From Candidatus Gastranaerophilales bacterium (lineage in GTDB: Bacteria > Cyanobacteriota > Vampirovibrionia > Gastranaerophilales > Gastranaerophilaceae): a stretch of DNA of 41,780 nucleotides. Shown here piece by piece: positions 1 through 7,729 of this stretch. Where the stretch lies: the NCBI GenBank assembly GCA_944322625.1, contig CALUPN010000008.1:1-41780 (forward strand), read 5' to 3'. The stretch's first letter is position 1, and each line of letters begins with the position of its first letter. The position numbers and the translations under genes were made by a program. The notes beneath the pieces were generated by a model, which was given only the letters and a program-made list of their open reading frames with translations, ran no database searches and was not told the origin of the DNA.

Positions 1-474
1 GATGAGCGATGAGAGGTTGGTATTTATTTTTAGCATGCCAGCCTCCTTTTGGGGTTTGACCCCTCTCCCGAATTTCTAAGTTTCGCAGAGCTCAACTTGA
101 AATTCTGCCCTCTCCCGCAAGGGGCGAGGGAACCGGCACGTTTAGCATTCAGCCTACACGCTCCGACAGATTGAACTCTGTGGGGGAAAGAAAAAGTGCT
201 AAAGCATTTATCAAAGCAGGAGTTTAGACTTACCCCCCCCCCGAAAAGCATGACTATATGCGGGTTTGAGGCAATTGAGGCAATATTCTGCATTTGCTCT
301 ACTGCTTCTTTCTTACACATATCTTAATCGCATCCTTGATTTATTATACTTTATTAATGCCACATTCTTATAATTTGTAACACTTTAGACGGTAAAATTT
401 TACATTTTTTTACAATTTTATTTAATTCTTAACCTTAGATTGACGGGCATGCTTTATAATATATAATTACAACT
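1..474. repeat. GC-rich interspersed repeat cluster and spacer upstream of the first gene
   Basis: This gene-poor stretch holds GC-rich palindromic blocks at about 57-75 and 108-132 (CCCTCTCCCGCAAGGGGC type), followed by text resembling the block at 41689-41780 at the other end of the window. A run of ten C lies at 233-242. On the minus strand an ATG at 318-320, with a TATAAT box at 343-348, opens a short reading frame that runs straight into the C10 tract and the repeats. It may be the 5' end of a broken gene. From about 350 to 474 the sequence is AT-rich and contains the promoter of the next gene. Confidence 0.6.
440..474 (+). promoter_or_regulatory. Promoter giving a leaderless transcript for the XRE gene
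   Basis: TTGACG (440-445), a 16-bp spacer and TATAAT (462-467) form a near-consensus sigma70 promoter. The ATG at 475 is 7 nt after the -10, which is where transcription should start. There is no Shine-Dalgarno sequence, so the mRNA is predicted to be leaderless. Confidence 0.6.
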
Positions 475-879
475 ATGGAAAGCTTGGCAGAATTTATTCA
501 AAAGAAAAGAGAAAAAGCCGGATTATCGGTAAGCGGGCTGGCTAAAAAGACCGGTATTAAATTAGAAATTCTTGAAGATATTGAATCAGGAAAAGAATTG
601 TTTCTGCCTGTTACCCAAAGGCAGCAGCTTGCAAGGGTTCTTAAATGTTCTGTTAAAGAATTAAAAGAGCATGAAAGAGAGTATAAATTTGATGTTGTGA
701 GTGACGATACAATTGATATTCTCAAAAGAAAAATTCTAAACAGGGAAACCAATCTCAGATGCCCTCTTTGCGGTGAGCCTCTTGTTACAAGAATTGCTAA
801 AATGTACGATTTGGAAGATAATTTAGTCCTGCAGCCAAAAGCTCATTGCGTAAAATGCGTTTTTCAGATTAAGGAGTAA
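475..879 (+). CDS. XRE-family HTH protein with C-terminal zinc ribbon
   Basis: This 134-residue protein is probably a small cytoplasmic DNA-binding regulator. Residues 3-65 match an HTH_XRE/Cro-CI domain (EFIQKKREKAGLSVSGLAKKTGI, then LEDIESGKELFLP). The C-terminal third carries CPLCGEPL and then CVKC, two Cys pairs expected to hold a zinc ion. The target is unknown. It is followed after one nucleotide by a secreted glycoside-hydrolase-like gene, so the two are probably co-transcribed and functionally linked. Domain calls are by eye; a structural rather than regulatory role for the zinc ribbon is possible. Confidence 0.75.
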   Translation: MESLAEFIQKKREKAGLSVSGLAKKTGIKLEILEDIESGKELFLPVTQRQQLARVLKCSVKELKEHEREYKFDVVSDDTIDILKRKILNRETNLRCPLCGEPLVTRIAKMYDLEDNLVLQPKAHCVKCVFQIKE

Positions 880-880
880 T

Positions 881-2410
881 ATGAAAAAAAGTCTGTTAAC
901 TTGTATATTAATAGCAGCACTTACCGCTCCCGTTCTTGCGGGAGAAAACAATGATTTAAGAACTTTATTTTTAAATAATAAAGCAAGAATTTGCGCTATT
1001 AATATCAGAACTTTTAACGCTCAAGACATCAACGGTAATGAAATTATTGATGAAGGAGAAGAATGCGGAAATTTTTTAAATGCAGTTGAAAGGCTTGATG
1101 AAATTAAAGATTTGGGATTCAACACTCTGCATGTACTCCCGATTACCCCTATTGGAAGGCTTAAAGCTTTAGGAACCGCCGGTTCTGTATATTCTGCGGC
1201 TGATTTTTGGAGCATTAACCCTCAGCTTGTCGATAAAAACTCAGAACTTAATGACATTGAACAGACGAGAAGGTTTGTTGAAGAGTGCCACAAGCGTAAT
1301 ATCCGAGTAATAATTGATCTCCCGAGCTGCGGAGCTTATGATTTATTCCTGACGCATCCTGAATTATTCATAAAAGACAGCCGCCAATGCTCCATTGTAC
1401 CGACAGATTGGACAGATGTCAGACTGCTTAACGTAGGAACAGATAAAAAACTTAATCAGGATGTTCTGGACACACATAAAAAATTTGTGGATTTAGTATT
1501 AAAAATAGGAGCTGACGGTATTAGAGCGGATGTTGCAACAATAAAACCTTTCACTTTCTGGCAGGAAATTATTAAATATACACGCTCTAAAGACCCGGAA
1601 TTTCTGTTTCTTGCAGAAGCTTCCGACTCCTGGAGAGAGCCGCCCAGCTTGTATGCCGTATTCACTCCTTATGACAAATTACTGCAAGCCGGTTTTGATG
1701 GATATTACGGAAGTTTTTTCAATCTAAAAGACTGGAACGCACCGGAGTTTATGGAACATATTAAGTTTAACAAAAAACTTCTTGATTCATACAAAGAGCC
1801 CAAGAGTGTAATCTTAAGTTTTTCGACCCATGATGAAGTAAGCCCCGTTTTACTGCATGGCGAAAATTTCTCAATAATGATATCCTGGCTTAATGCAACA
1901 TTGCCGTTTAATGCATATTGCATTGACGGATTTTTCAGCGGTGACGCGTACCTTTATCCCTGGGCGAATACAAAGGCCGAAAATTCTGAAACCGACGATT
2001 ATTCGTATTTTGTCCACAGGGGGAAACTGGATATTTTTAACTTCTCCAGAAAACCCGGAGGAGAAAATGAAAATATCTTGAATAATTTTAAAAAGGCTTT
2101 CGAATTTAGAATAAAAAACAGCGATTTAATTACCAAAGGCGAATTTTTGGAGCTAAAAACCGACAATGAAAAAGTTTTCGCATTTGAAAGAAATTATAAA
2201 AATCAATCGGTAATTGTTATCGGAAATCTTGATTTTAAAAATCCGCAGTATAAAATTACAGTAAGAGTTCCGAATGTAAGAAAAAAGAATGATTTTGAGA
2301 TTATTGCCGGAAATGAAAATATTAAAGCCGGAAATAAGAAAATTTTTACGGATTTGGATAACGGCGAAATCAAAGTTTTAAGACTCATCAAACAACGAAA
2401 GGATTTATAA
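881..2410 (+). CDS. Secreted GH13-type alpha-amylase family protein
   Basis: This 509-residue protein starts with a signal peptide (MKKSLLTCILIAALTAPVLA), so it acts outside the cytoplasm. A GH13-like (beta/alpha)8 barrel is indicated by region II GADGIRADVA with nucleophile D217, region III FLFLAEA with acid/base E246, and region IV SFSTHDEV with D318. Region I reads IIDLPSC (D146) and lacks the usual N-H pair of DxVxNH, which normally binds the -1 sugar. Substrate specificity may therefore be altered. Residues from about 430 look like a small C-terminal beta domain. The stop overlaps the next start (TAATG), implying translational coupling to trpS. The substrate cannot be assigned from sequence; an alpha-glucan is the default expectation for the family. 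Confidence 0.75.
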   Translation: MKKSLLTCILIAALTAPVLAGENNDLRTLFLNNKARICAINIRTFNAQDINGNEIIDEGEECGNFLNAVERLDEIKDLGFNTLHVLPITPIGRLKALGTAGSVYSAADFWSINPQLVDKNSELNDIEQTRRFVEECHKRNIRVIIDLPSCGAYDLFLTHPELFIKDSRQCSIVPTDWTDVRLLNVGTDKKLNQDVLDTHKKFVDLVLKIGADGIRADVATIKPFTFWQEIIKYTRSKDPEFLFLAEASDSWREPPSLYAVFTPYDKLLQAGFDGYYGSFFNLKDWNAPEFMEHIKFNKKLLDSYKEPKSVILSFSTHDEVSPVLLHGENFSIMISWLNATLPFNAYCIDGFFSGDAYLYPWANTKAENSETDDYSYFVHRGKLDIFNFSRKPGGENENILNNFKKAFEFRIKNSDLITKGEFLELKTDNEKVFAFERNYKNQSVIVIGNLDFKNPQYKITVRVPNVRKKNDFEIIAGNENIKAGNKKIFTDLDNGEIKVLRLIKQRKDL

Positions 2411-3417
2411 TGAAAAGCGATAAAATAGTATTTACCGGCATGAGACCCACCGGGAAATTGCATCTGGGGCATTATCTCGGAGTTATAGAAAACATGGTTA
2501 AGCTTCAAGATGAATATAATTGCTACTATTTTATTGCAGACTGGCATGCTCTTACTACAAAATACGATAAAACGGAAGGCTTAAAGCAGGATATTATTGA
2601 CGTCGCAACAGATTGGCTTGCAAGCGGAATTGATCCTAATAAAGCCGTAATTTATGTGCAGTCACTTATTCCGGAGACTGCTGAACTGCACGTATATTTG
2701 AGCATGATAACACCGCAAAACTGGGTAGAGCGTGACCCGAATTTAAAAGATATGGCAAAAATTCTGCGCTCTAAGGAAGGGTTTGCTTCTCAAATTAATT
2801 ACGGACTTATGGGCTATCCGGTTCTTATGACAGCTGATATACTCTCTTTTAATGCGGATTTTGTTCCGGTCGGTATTGATCAGGTTGCACATGTTGAATT
2901 AACAAGAGATATCGCAAGAAGATTTAATAATATTTATAAAACAGAGTTCTTCAAAGAAACCCAGCCGCTGTTGAATAACTGTCCTTTATTATGCGGATTA
3001 GACGGCAACAAAATGGGAAAATCTTTTAATAATGATATTAAAATCTCTGACAGTGAAGAAGTTACGGCAAAAAAAGTAATGTCTGCAATTACGGACAGAA
3101 GCAGAATGAGAAAAGATGATTTAGGGCATCCGGATGAGTGCGAAGTTGCTTTCAAATACTGGAAAATATTCGGCTCGGAAGAAGAAATTAAAACCGTACG
3201 CTCTGAATGCGAAAAAGGATGCAGAGGATGTGCGGACTGCAAAAGACAGCTTGGTGCTAAAATCAATGAAAAATTTGCTCCTATAAGAGAAAAACGGAAA
3301 TATTATGAAGAGCATCCGGAAATTGTCGAACAAATCTTAAGAGACGGTTCTGAAAAAGCAAGAGTAAAAGCAAAAGAAATTCTAAAAGAAGTAAGAAAAT
3401 TGGTAAAAATGTTCTGA
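2410..3417 (+). CDS. trpS: Tryptophanyl-tRNA synthetase with putative [4Fe-4S] site
   Basis: This 335-residue class I aminoacyl-tRNA synthetase charges tRNA-Trp with tryptophan. The HIGH-type motif is KLHLGHYLG (17-24) and the KMSKS-type motif is KMGKS (201-205). Near the C terminus four cysteines, C244, C267, C274 and C277, have the spacing C-x22-C-x6-C-x2-C. This matches the [4Fe-4S] motif known from Thermotoga maritima TrpRS, next to the anticodon-recognition region. One further Cys (C271) lies inside the x6 stretch. Length is normal for bacterial TrpRS. The gene is coupled by a 1-nt overlap to the upstream amylase-like gene, an unusual partner for a housekeeping enzyme. Confidence 0.96.
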   Translation: MKSDKIVFTGMRPTGKLHLGHYLGVIENMVKLQDEYNCYYFIADWHALTTKYDKTEGLKQDIIDVATDWLASGIDPNKAVIYVQSLIPETAELHVYLSMITPQNWVERDPNLKDMAKILRSKEGFASQINYGLMGYPVLMTADILSFNADFVPVGIDQVAHVELTRDIARRFNNIYKTEFFKETQPLLNNCPLLCGLDGNKMGKSFNNDIKISDSEEVTAKKVMSAITDRSRMRKDDLGHPDECEVAFKYWKIFGSEEEIKTVRSECEKGCRGCADCKRQLGAKINEKFAPIREKRKYYEEHPEIVEQILRDGSEKARVKAKEILKEVRKLVKMF

Positions 3418-3424
3418 AGGGATT

Positions 3425-3460
3425 TTGCAAAAACTTCTCCCGTATAATATAATAATTTGC
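3425..3460 (+). promoter_or_regulatory. Promoter giving a leaderless transcript for the DUF3326 gene
   Basis: TTGCAA (3425-3430), a 17-bp spacer and TATAAT (3448-3453) end 7 nt before the ATG at 3461. No ribosome-binding site lies in between. This supports the ATG at 3461 over the in-frame TTG at 3425, which is itself the -35 box. Confidence 0.6.
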
Positions 3461-4408
3461 ATGAAAACAGGTGCTTTTATTATTCCGACGGGAATCGGAG
3501 CTTCTATTGGAGGTTTTGCCGGCGACGCAAGTATTTGGGCAAGAAAAATTGCAAAAAAATGCAGGCTTATTGTTAACCCAAATGTGGTTAATGCTGCCTG
3601 TTTTTCCGGAATAACCGACAATATGCTCTATGTTGAAGGCTACACTCTTGATGAATTTTTTAAGGGTAGATTAAAGCTTAAACCCTCTAATGAGAATAAA
3701 ATCGGAATTATTTTTGATAAATCAATCAAACCGGATGTTCTTAATGTGCACATCAATACGATACATGCCGTTGAAACAGTCTATGGCATTAAAGTTACCG
3801 GCTATGAAATCACTGACGAAGATGTCGGAGTGGAATTTTTTATCGAAAATCAATCCGGTGCATCAGTCGGAAACGTAAAAAACCTTAACACACTGAAAAG
3901 AGCCGCGCAAAAGCTTCTTACTGCAGGGGCGGAAGCTTTGGCAATCGTGTGTCGTTTCCCCGATGAGCAAGGAGATGATTACTCCAAAGGAATAGGAGTC
4001 GATCCGGTCGGCGGCGCGGAAGCAATAATTTCACATTACATCTCTAAAGAATTTTCGGTTCCTTGTGCTCACGCTCCCGCATTTGATGATATTTCCATAT
4101 CCGCTGAAATCGTTGATAAAAGATGTGCCGCAGAATATATAACACCGACTTTTCTCCCCTGTATATTACTGGGTTTGAGTCAAGCTCCGCAAATTTCACT
4201 AAATGACGGAATAAGTATTGATTCGACGGATTTTTTGATTATTCCGCATAACTCCGTAGGCTGTATTCCTGTCCTGGAAATGCTTAAAAGAAAAAAGAAA
4301 ATATATGCGGTAAAAGAAAATAAAACCGTTTTGGATGTAACTCCCATGAATTTTTTATCGACATATGATATAATAGATACATATGAAGAAATTATGGAGC
4401 GATTATAG
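3461..4408 (+). CDS. DUF3326 family protein
   Basis: This cytoplasmic protein of about 315 residues opens with GAFIIPTGIGASIGGFAGDAS and contains VNPNVVNAACFSG and GVDPVGGAEAIISHYIS, conserved-looking glycine-rich segments. I recognise it as DUF3326, a family widespread in Cyanobacteria and of unknown biochemical role. There is no signal peptide or membrane segment. Late in the protein SVGCIPVLEMLKRKKKIYAVKEN suggests a nucleotide- or cofactor-type fold, but this is only an impression. The start was chosen from the promoter position. It ends one base before the pilin-like gene. Confidence 0.7.
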   Translation: MKTGAFIIPTGIGASIGGFAGDASIWARKIAKKCRLIVNPNVVNAACFSGITDNMLYVEGYTLDEFFKGRLKLKPSNENKIGIIFDKSIKPDVLNVHINTIHAVETVYGIKVTGYEITDEDVGVEFFIENQSGASVGNVKNLNTLKRAAQKLLTAGAEALAIVCRFPDEQGDDYSKGIGVDPVGGAEAIISHYISKEFSVPCAHAPAFDDISISAEIVDKRCAAEYITPTFLPCILLGLSQAPQISLNDGISIDSTDFLIIPHNSVGCIPVLEMLKRKKKIYAVKENKTVLDVTPMNFLSTYDIIDTYEEIMERL

Positions 4409-4409
4409 T

Positions 4410-5525
4410 ATGAAAAATTTTAAAAAGGCCTTCACTTTAGCCGAACTGCTTTTATGCGTCGGTATTATCGGTATTGTTTCCGCTATGGGGGTTGTTATTG
4501 CAAAACACAGTACTGACAAAGCTTACAATCTGTTTTATTACAGCGGATATATTAACCTGTATTACGCTATCGCTGACGCAAAAGCCCAAAATTCAGAGGA
4601 GTTGTCCAATAGAGCAATTATGGAAAATGTGGCAAATATCTTAAGTAAAGGTACTGAAAGTGCTTCATTATTAAATAATATTAATTTTTTAACGGCAGAG
4701 GGAACTCCGGAATTAAATTTTATTACATATAAGGCTATAAACGACAAACGTGTTTTACAAGGTTATGGCGGTGGACGGGATACATCTTCTGATCAAAGAC
4801 TCAAAAACCCGGATGATTTTGATTACCCAAGTTATGTTTTTGATGATGGCAAAGATGATCCAAACCTTGACCCCCGTCCGGACAGTCCTACCATACCGGA
4901 TAATCCGTCAAAACCGATTTCGAAAGAGCCAACAAAATCGAGTAACCCTAATCCGCCAGGCAATTCGACCAACCCCGTTATAGACATAAATAATCCTGAT
5001 ACGTGGCCCGGCCCCGATAATCCGAATTCGGTTGATATAGAAACAAACAACGGCATAACATTTTATTACCCGAGTGGACTTTCAGACGGATTGAACGGGA
5101 TAAATGCAGGTACTGAAGTAACCAAAGCAATCCCGATTACAATGACCGTTCCGCAAAGAAAAACACGCACAAATAACGGAATCGGTACGGTTTTGTTGGT
5201 ATATGTTAATGCAGATGACGGTTACTTAATTCCTGTTGCAGACAACGGAACGGTTAATTTACAAACCAGAAGAGACCTGCTTCCGGCATATCTGGATAAC
5301 GGCAAAGTAGGCAGAAATAATGTTATAAACAGAAATAATTTTGATTATCAGCCGATTGCATATGCAAGCTACAGAGATGCTTTCTGCACGGTAAGATACG
5401 CACTTGAGCATGATAAGCATGATGATCCACCATCTCTCGGGGATCTGATTGTATGCGGAATTAATCCCAATATTCCTCCGGGAGAAGGGGTTCTTAAAAT
5501 AGCAAATCCCCGCAAAGCAAGATAA
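4410..5525 (+). CDS. Type IV pilin-like protein with proline-rich middle
   Basis: The N terminus KKAFTLAELLLCVGIIGIVSAMG is a class III prepilin leader: a short basic peptide, cleavage expected before F, Glu at mature position 5, then a hydrophobic helix. The protein therefore probably goes through prepilin peptidase into a pilus or pseudopilus. The middle (about 120-190) is low-complexity and rich in P, N, D and S, acting as a linker. The C-terminal part is globular with two Cys. It is larger (about 371 residues) than a typical major pilin, suggesting a minor pilin or surface protein. The ATG at 4410 was chosen because it places the leader at the N terminus; an in-frame ATG at 4383 overlaps the upstream gene. 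Confidence 0.8.
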   Translation: MKNFKKAFTLAELLLCVGIIGIVSAMGVVIAKHSTDKAYNLFYYSGYINLYYAIADAKAQNSEELSNRAIMENVANILSKGTESASLLNNINFLTAEGTPELNFITYKAINDKRVLQGYGGGRDTSSDQRLKNPDDFDYPSYVFDDGKDDPNLDPRPDSPTIPDNPSKPISKEPTKSSNPNPPGNSTNPVIDINNPDTWPGPDNPNSVDIETNNGITFYYPSGLSDGLNGINAGTEVTKAIPITMTVPQRKTRTNNGIGTVLLVYVNADDGYLIPVADNGTVNLQTRRDLLPAYLDNGKVGRNNVINRNNFDYQPIAYASYRDAFCTVRYALEHDKHDDPPSLGDLIVCGINPNIPPGEGVLKIANPRKAR

Positions 5526-5542
5526 TAATAAACAAACAATAA

Positions 5543-5573
5543 AAAAAGTCGGACTTTAAAAGTCCGACTTTTT
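5543..5573. terminator. Bidirectional intrinsic terminator
   Basis: The near-perfect inverted repeat AAGTCGGACTT / AAGTCCGACTT is flanked by A and T runs. It lies between the convergent pilin-like gene and trigger factor and can terminate both. Confidence 0.85.
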
Positions 5574-5591
5574 CTATATCATAAATTCCTT

Positions 5592-6884
5592 TTATTTCAA
5601 AGTTACTTTATTATTCTCAGCAAGGAATTGCATAACCTTTTCATTCAATGCTTGTTGAGAAAGCGCATTAAACACACCCGGAGTTTGTGAAAGCTGCTTA
5701 ATCATTGTGGGAGCATCTATGTTATACATTTGGCTGAGTTCTGACAACTTCGCACCAAAGTCTGCCTGAGAAACAGTAATATTTTCTTCCTTTGCAATTT
5801 TATCAATTACTAAAGAGTTTTTAACTCTTACCGCAGCATCTTCTTTCAGGCTGTTCATAATATTATCATACCCTTGAGCCTGAACTGCCTGATCCCAAGA
5901 AAAACCTTGCATTGAAAGTTTTTGTTTATATTCTTCCAATAGCTGGTCAGCCTCTCTGTCAATCATTGATTGCTGAATGTCAACCTTTGCTTCTGAAGTA
6001 ATTTTTTCAAAAACGGCCTTTTCAGAATTTGTTCTGTCGATATCAGCTTTTTGTTTATCGAGATACTTTTGAATATCAGCCTTCAAATCATCAACCGTTT
6101 TAAAAGGCCCGACTTTTTGAACAAATTCATCATTTAGTTCAGGCATAACTTTAGTTTTGATTTCATTAATCTTACATTTAAATACAGCCGGCTTACCTGC
6201 CAATTTCTTTTCATGATACTCTTCCGGGAAGGTTACATTAATTTCAAACTCTTCTCCGAGCGGTTTATCAATCAGTTGTTCGGCAAAGCCCGGAATAAAG
6301 CTTGAATGAGCCAAATCCAATGTGTAATTCTTAGCATCACCGTGCTCTATTTTTTCACCGTTAGAAAAACCTTCAAAATCAAATACTACAATATCTGTTC
6401 CGACTGTTTTTCTGTCAGTTACAGCTACTGTTGAAGCATGCTGTTCCAAAAGCCCGTCTATTGACTTTTGAAGAGCATCCTCCGGAATTTTATAAGCTTC
6501 GACTTCGATATTCAAACCTTTGTATTCTCCGAGAGTCACTTCCGGACGTAATTCAAGCTTAGCAACAATCTTTAAATCTTCACCGACTTTGTAATCATAA
6601 GATTCTACATACGGCTGTGCCACAACATCAAATTTATTTTCTTTTATAACTTCTGAAAATATTTTCGGAAGAGCACCTTCTATTGCTTCGTGCTTAATTC
6701 TGTCTTCTCCTACATATTGTTCGACAATATTTCTCGGCGCTTTACCTTTTCTAAAGCCCGGAATGTTTACATACTGAGCTAATCTTTTAGCCGCACTGTT
6801 ATAATAATTAACAGCATCCTTTGCCGGAATTTCAATATCGACTTTTACGATATTTTCCGCCTGTTTTTCAATTGTTGTGTTCAT
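5592..6884 (-). CDS. tig: Trigger factor (ribosome-associated chaperone)
   Basis: This 430-residue protein binds at the ribosomal exit tunnel and assists folding of new chains; it also has peptidyl-prolyl isomerase activity. The ribosome-binding signature GFRKGKAP lies at about residues 44-51. An FKBP-type PPIase domain occupies about 155-245 (DIVVFDFEGFSNGE ... FEINVTFPEEYHEKKLAGK). The remaining C-terminal part is helical, the chaperone arms. Length is typical. A GAGGAT ribosome-binding site precedes the ATG. It is not followed by clpP or clpX here, unlike many bacteria, and appears monocistronic with its own terminators on both sides. Confidence 0.97.
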   Translation of the reverse strand: MNTTIEKQAENIVKVDIEIPAKDAVNYYNSAAKRLAQYVNIPGFRKGKAPRNIVEQYVGEDRIKHEAIEGALPKIFSEVIKENKFDVVAQPYVESYDYKVGEDLKIVAKLELRPEVTLGEYKGLNIEVEAYKIPEDALQKSIDGLLEQHASTVAVTDRKTVGTDIVVFDFEGFSNGEKIEHGDAKNYTLDLAHSSFIPGFAEQLIDKPLGEEFEINVTFPEEYHEKKLAGKPAVFKCKINEIKTKVMPELNDEFVQKVGPFKTVDDLKADIQKYLDKQKADIDRTNSEKAVFEKITSEAKVDIQQSMIDREADQLLEEYKQKLSMQGFSWDQAVQAQGYDNIMNSLKEDAAVRVKNSLVIDKIAKEENITVSQADFGAKLSELSQMYNIDAPTMIKQLSQTPGVFNALSQQALNEKVMQFLAENNKVTLK

Positions 6885-6958
6885 TTATTTATCCTCTTTT
6901 CTGGTACTGATATAAATAAACACTACTATAAACAGAGGATATATGCAACAAAAACGAA

Positions 6959-6994
6959 AAAGTGCGGAAATTTATATAACCACTCCCGCACTTT
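6959..6994 (-). terminator. Intrinsic terminator upstream of tig
   Basis: Nine-base arms AAAGTGCGG / CCGCACTTT surround an 18-nt loop. In minus-strand orientation the hairpin is followed by TTTTTCGTTTTT. It would stop minus-strand transcription coming through the repeat spacer before the tig promoter. Confidence 0.6.
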
Positions 6995-7114
6995 CTCATA
7001 ACTCTCGGTAAAAAATTGTAAGCCGGAGATTAGTCCGTCAATAACTGTAGTGCAGAATAAGCGGCGGGAGATAAAACAGAGATATAGCCCAGGTTATGAA
7101 CAGAAACGTACGCA

Positions 7115-7310
7115 AAGCCCCTCCCTTTTGAGGAAGGGCCGGGGTGGGTGATAGCTAAACAAGTATAAAACAAGGTAAACACTAAAAATACTACACCCTT
7201 ACGGGTTAGCACCCTTCCCAACCTTCCCTCAAGGGAAGGAGTGCTGCACGTACGGCGTGCGCAAAGCTCCCTCCCTTATGAGGGAGGGCCGGGGTGGGTG
7301 CTAACGGTAC
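7115..7310. repeat. GC-rich palindromic repeats (PTPALPHKGG-type)
   Basis: Two blocks of the class that reads CACCCACCCC-GGCC-CTCCCTCATAAGGGAGG in one direction lie at about 7115-7150 and 7206-7305. They contain the inverted core CTCCCT/AGGGAG. They are open in several frames and would encode peptides such as PTPALPHKGGS, but nothing else supports a gene. Related copies lie at 9319-9860. Confidence 0.75.
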
Positions 7311-7375
7311 TTTTTGTATGTTAATTTCGGCAAGCATAAAAACCCGGATAAAAGAAATTAAAACAAATAACAAAC

Positions 7376-7403
7376 CCCCGGCCGCCAATATTGACGGCCG
7401 GGG
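7376..7403 (-). terminator. Intrinsic terminator after the 93-residue protein gene
   Basis: The strong inverted repeat CCCCGGCCG / CGGCCGGGG is followed, in minus-strand orientation, by a T-rich stretch. It lies 20 nt after the stop of the gene at 7423-7704. Confidence 0.75.
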
Positions 7404-7422
7404 ATAATAACAGAAGTTTATA

Positions 7423-7704
7423 CTACTTATTATAATAATAATTTATATTCTCTTGTTTTGATACAAAATTGATGTGAAGCCTATTATCGTTTTCTTTTAC
7501 GGTTAGAGAGCAATTGTCCGAAATCCGTTTTTTATCTGCGGGAATTTCAATATCCCAGGTTTGCTTGATATAATTTTTTGCATCTTCCGCGCTGCTAATT
7601 TCTTCAAACTTTTGTATCAACACCATTATGTCTGTATATTGCTGCTGTTCTTTCTTATTTGTTAAAGATTGTTCGGCATACAAATTATATTTATTTATAT
7701 CCAT
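7423..7704 (-). CDS. Hypothetical protein, 93 residues
   Basis: I do not recognise this protein. It is soluble-looking, with no signal peptide or membrane helix, a helical N-terminal half and a short beta-like C terminus (NCSLTVKENDNRLHINFVS). A GCAGGTGA ribosome-binding site precedes the ATG. It lies 25 bases after the larger gene at 7730-9160 on the same strand and is followed by a terminator, so the two probably form an operon and may work together. Confidence 0.6.
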   Translation of the reverse strand: MDINKYNLYAEQSLTNKKEQQQYTDIMVLIQKFEEISSAEDAKNYIKQTWDIEIPADKKRISDNCSLTVKENDNRLHINFVSKQENINYYYNK

Positions 7705-7729
7705 TAGTCACCTGCTTTCTGTTCTTTAA

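Noticed and set aside
7030-7388. Two minus-strand reading frames encoding PTPALPHKGG-like peptides
   Set aside because: They translate the palindromic repeats, and one starts inside a terminator hairpin. No ribosome-binding site or separate support.
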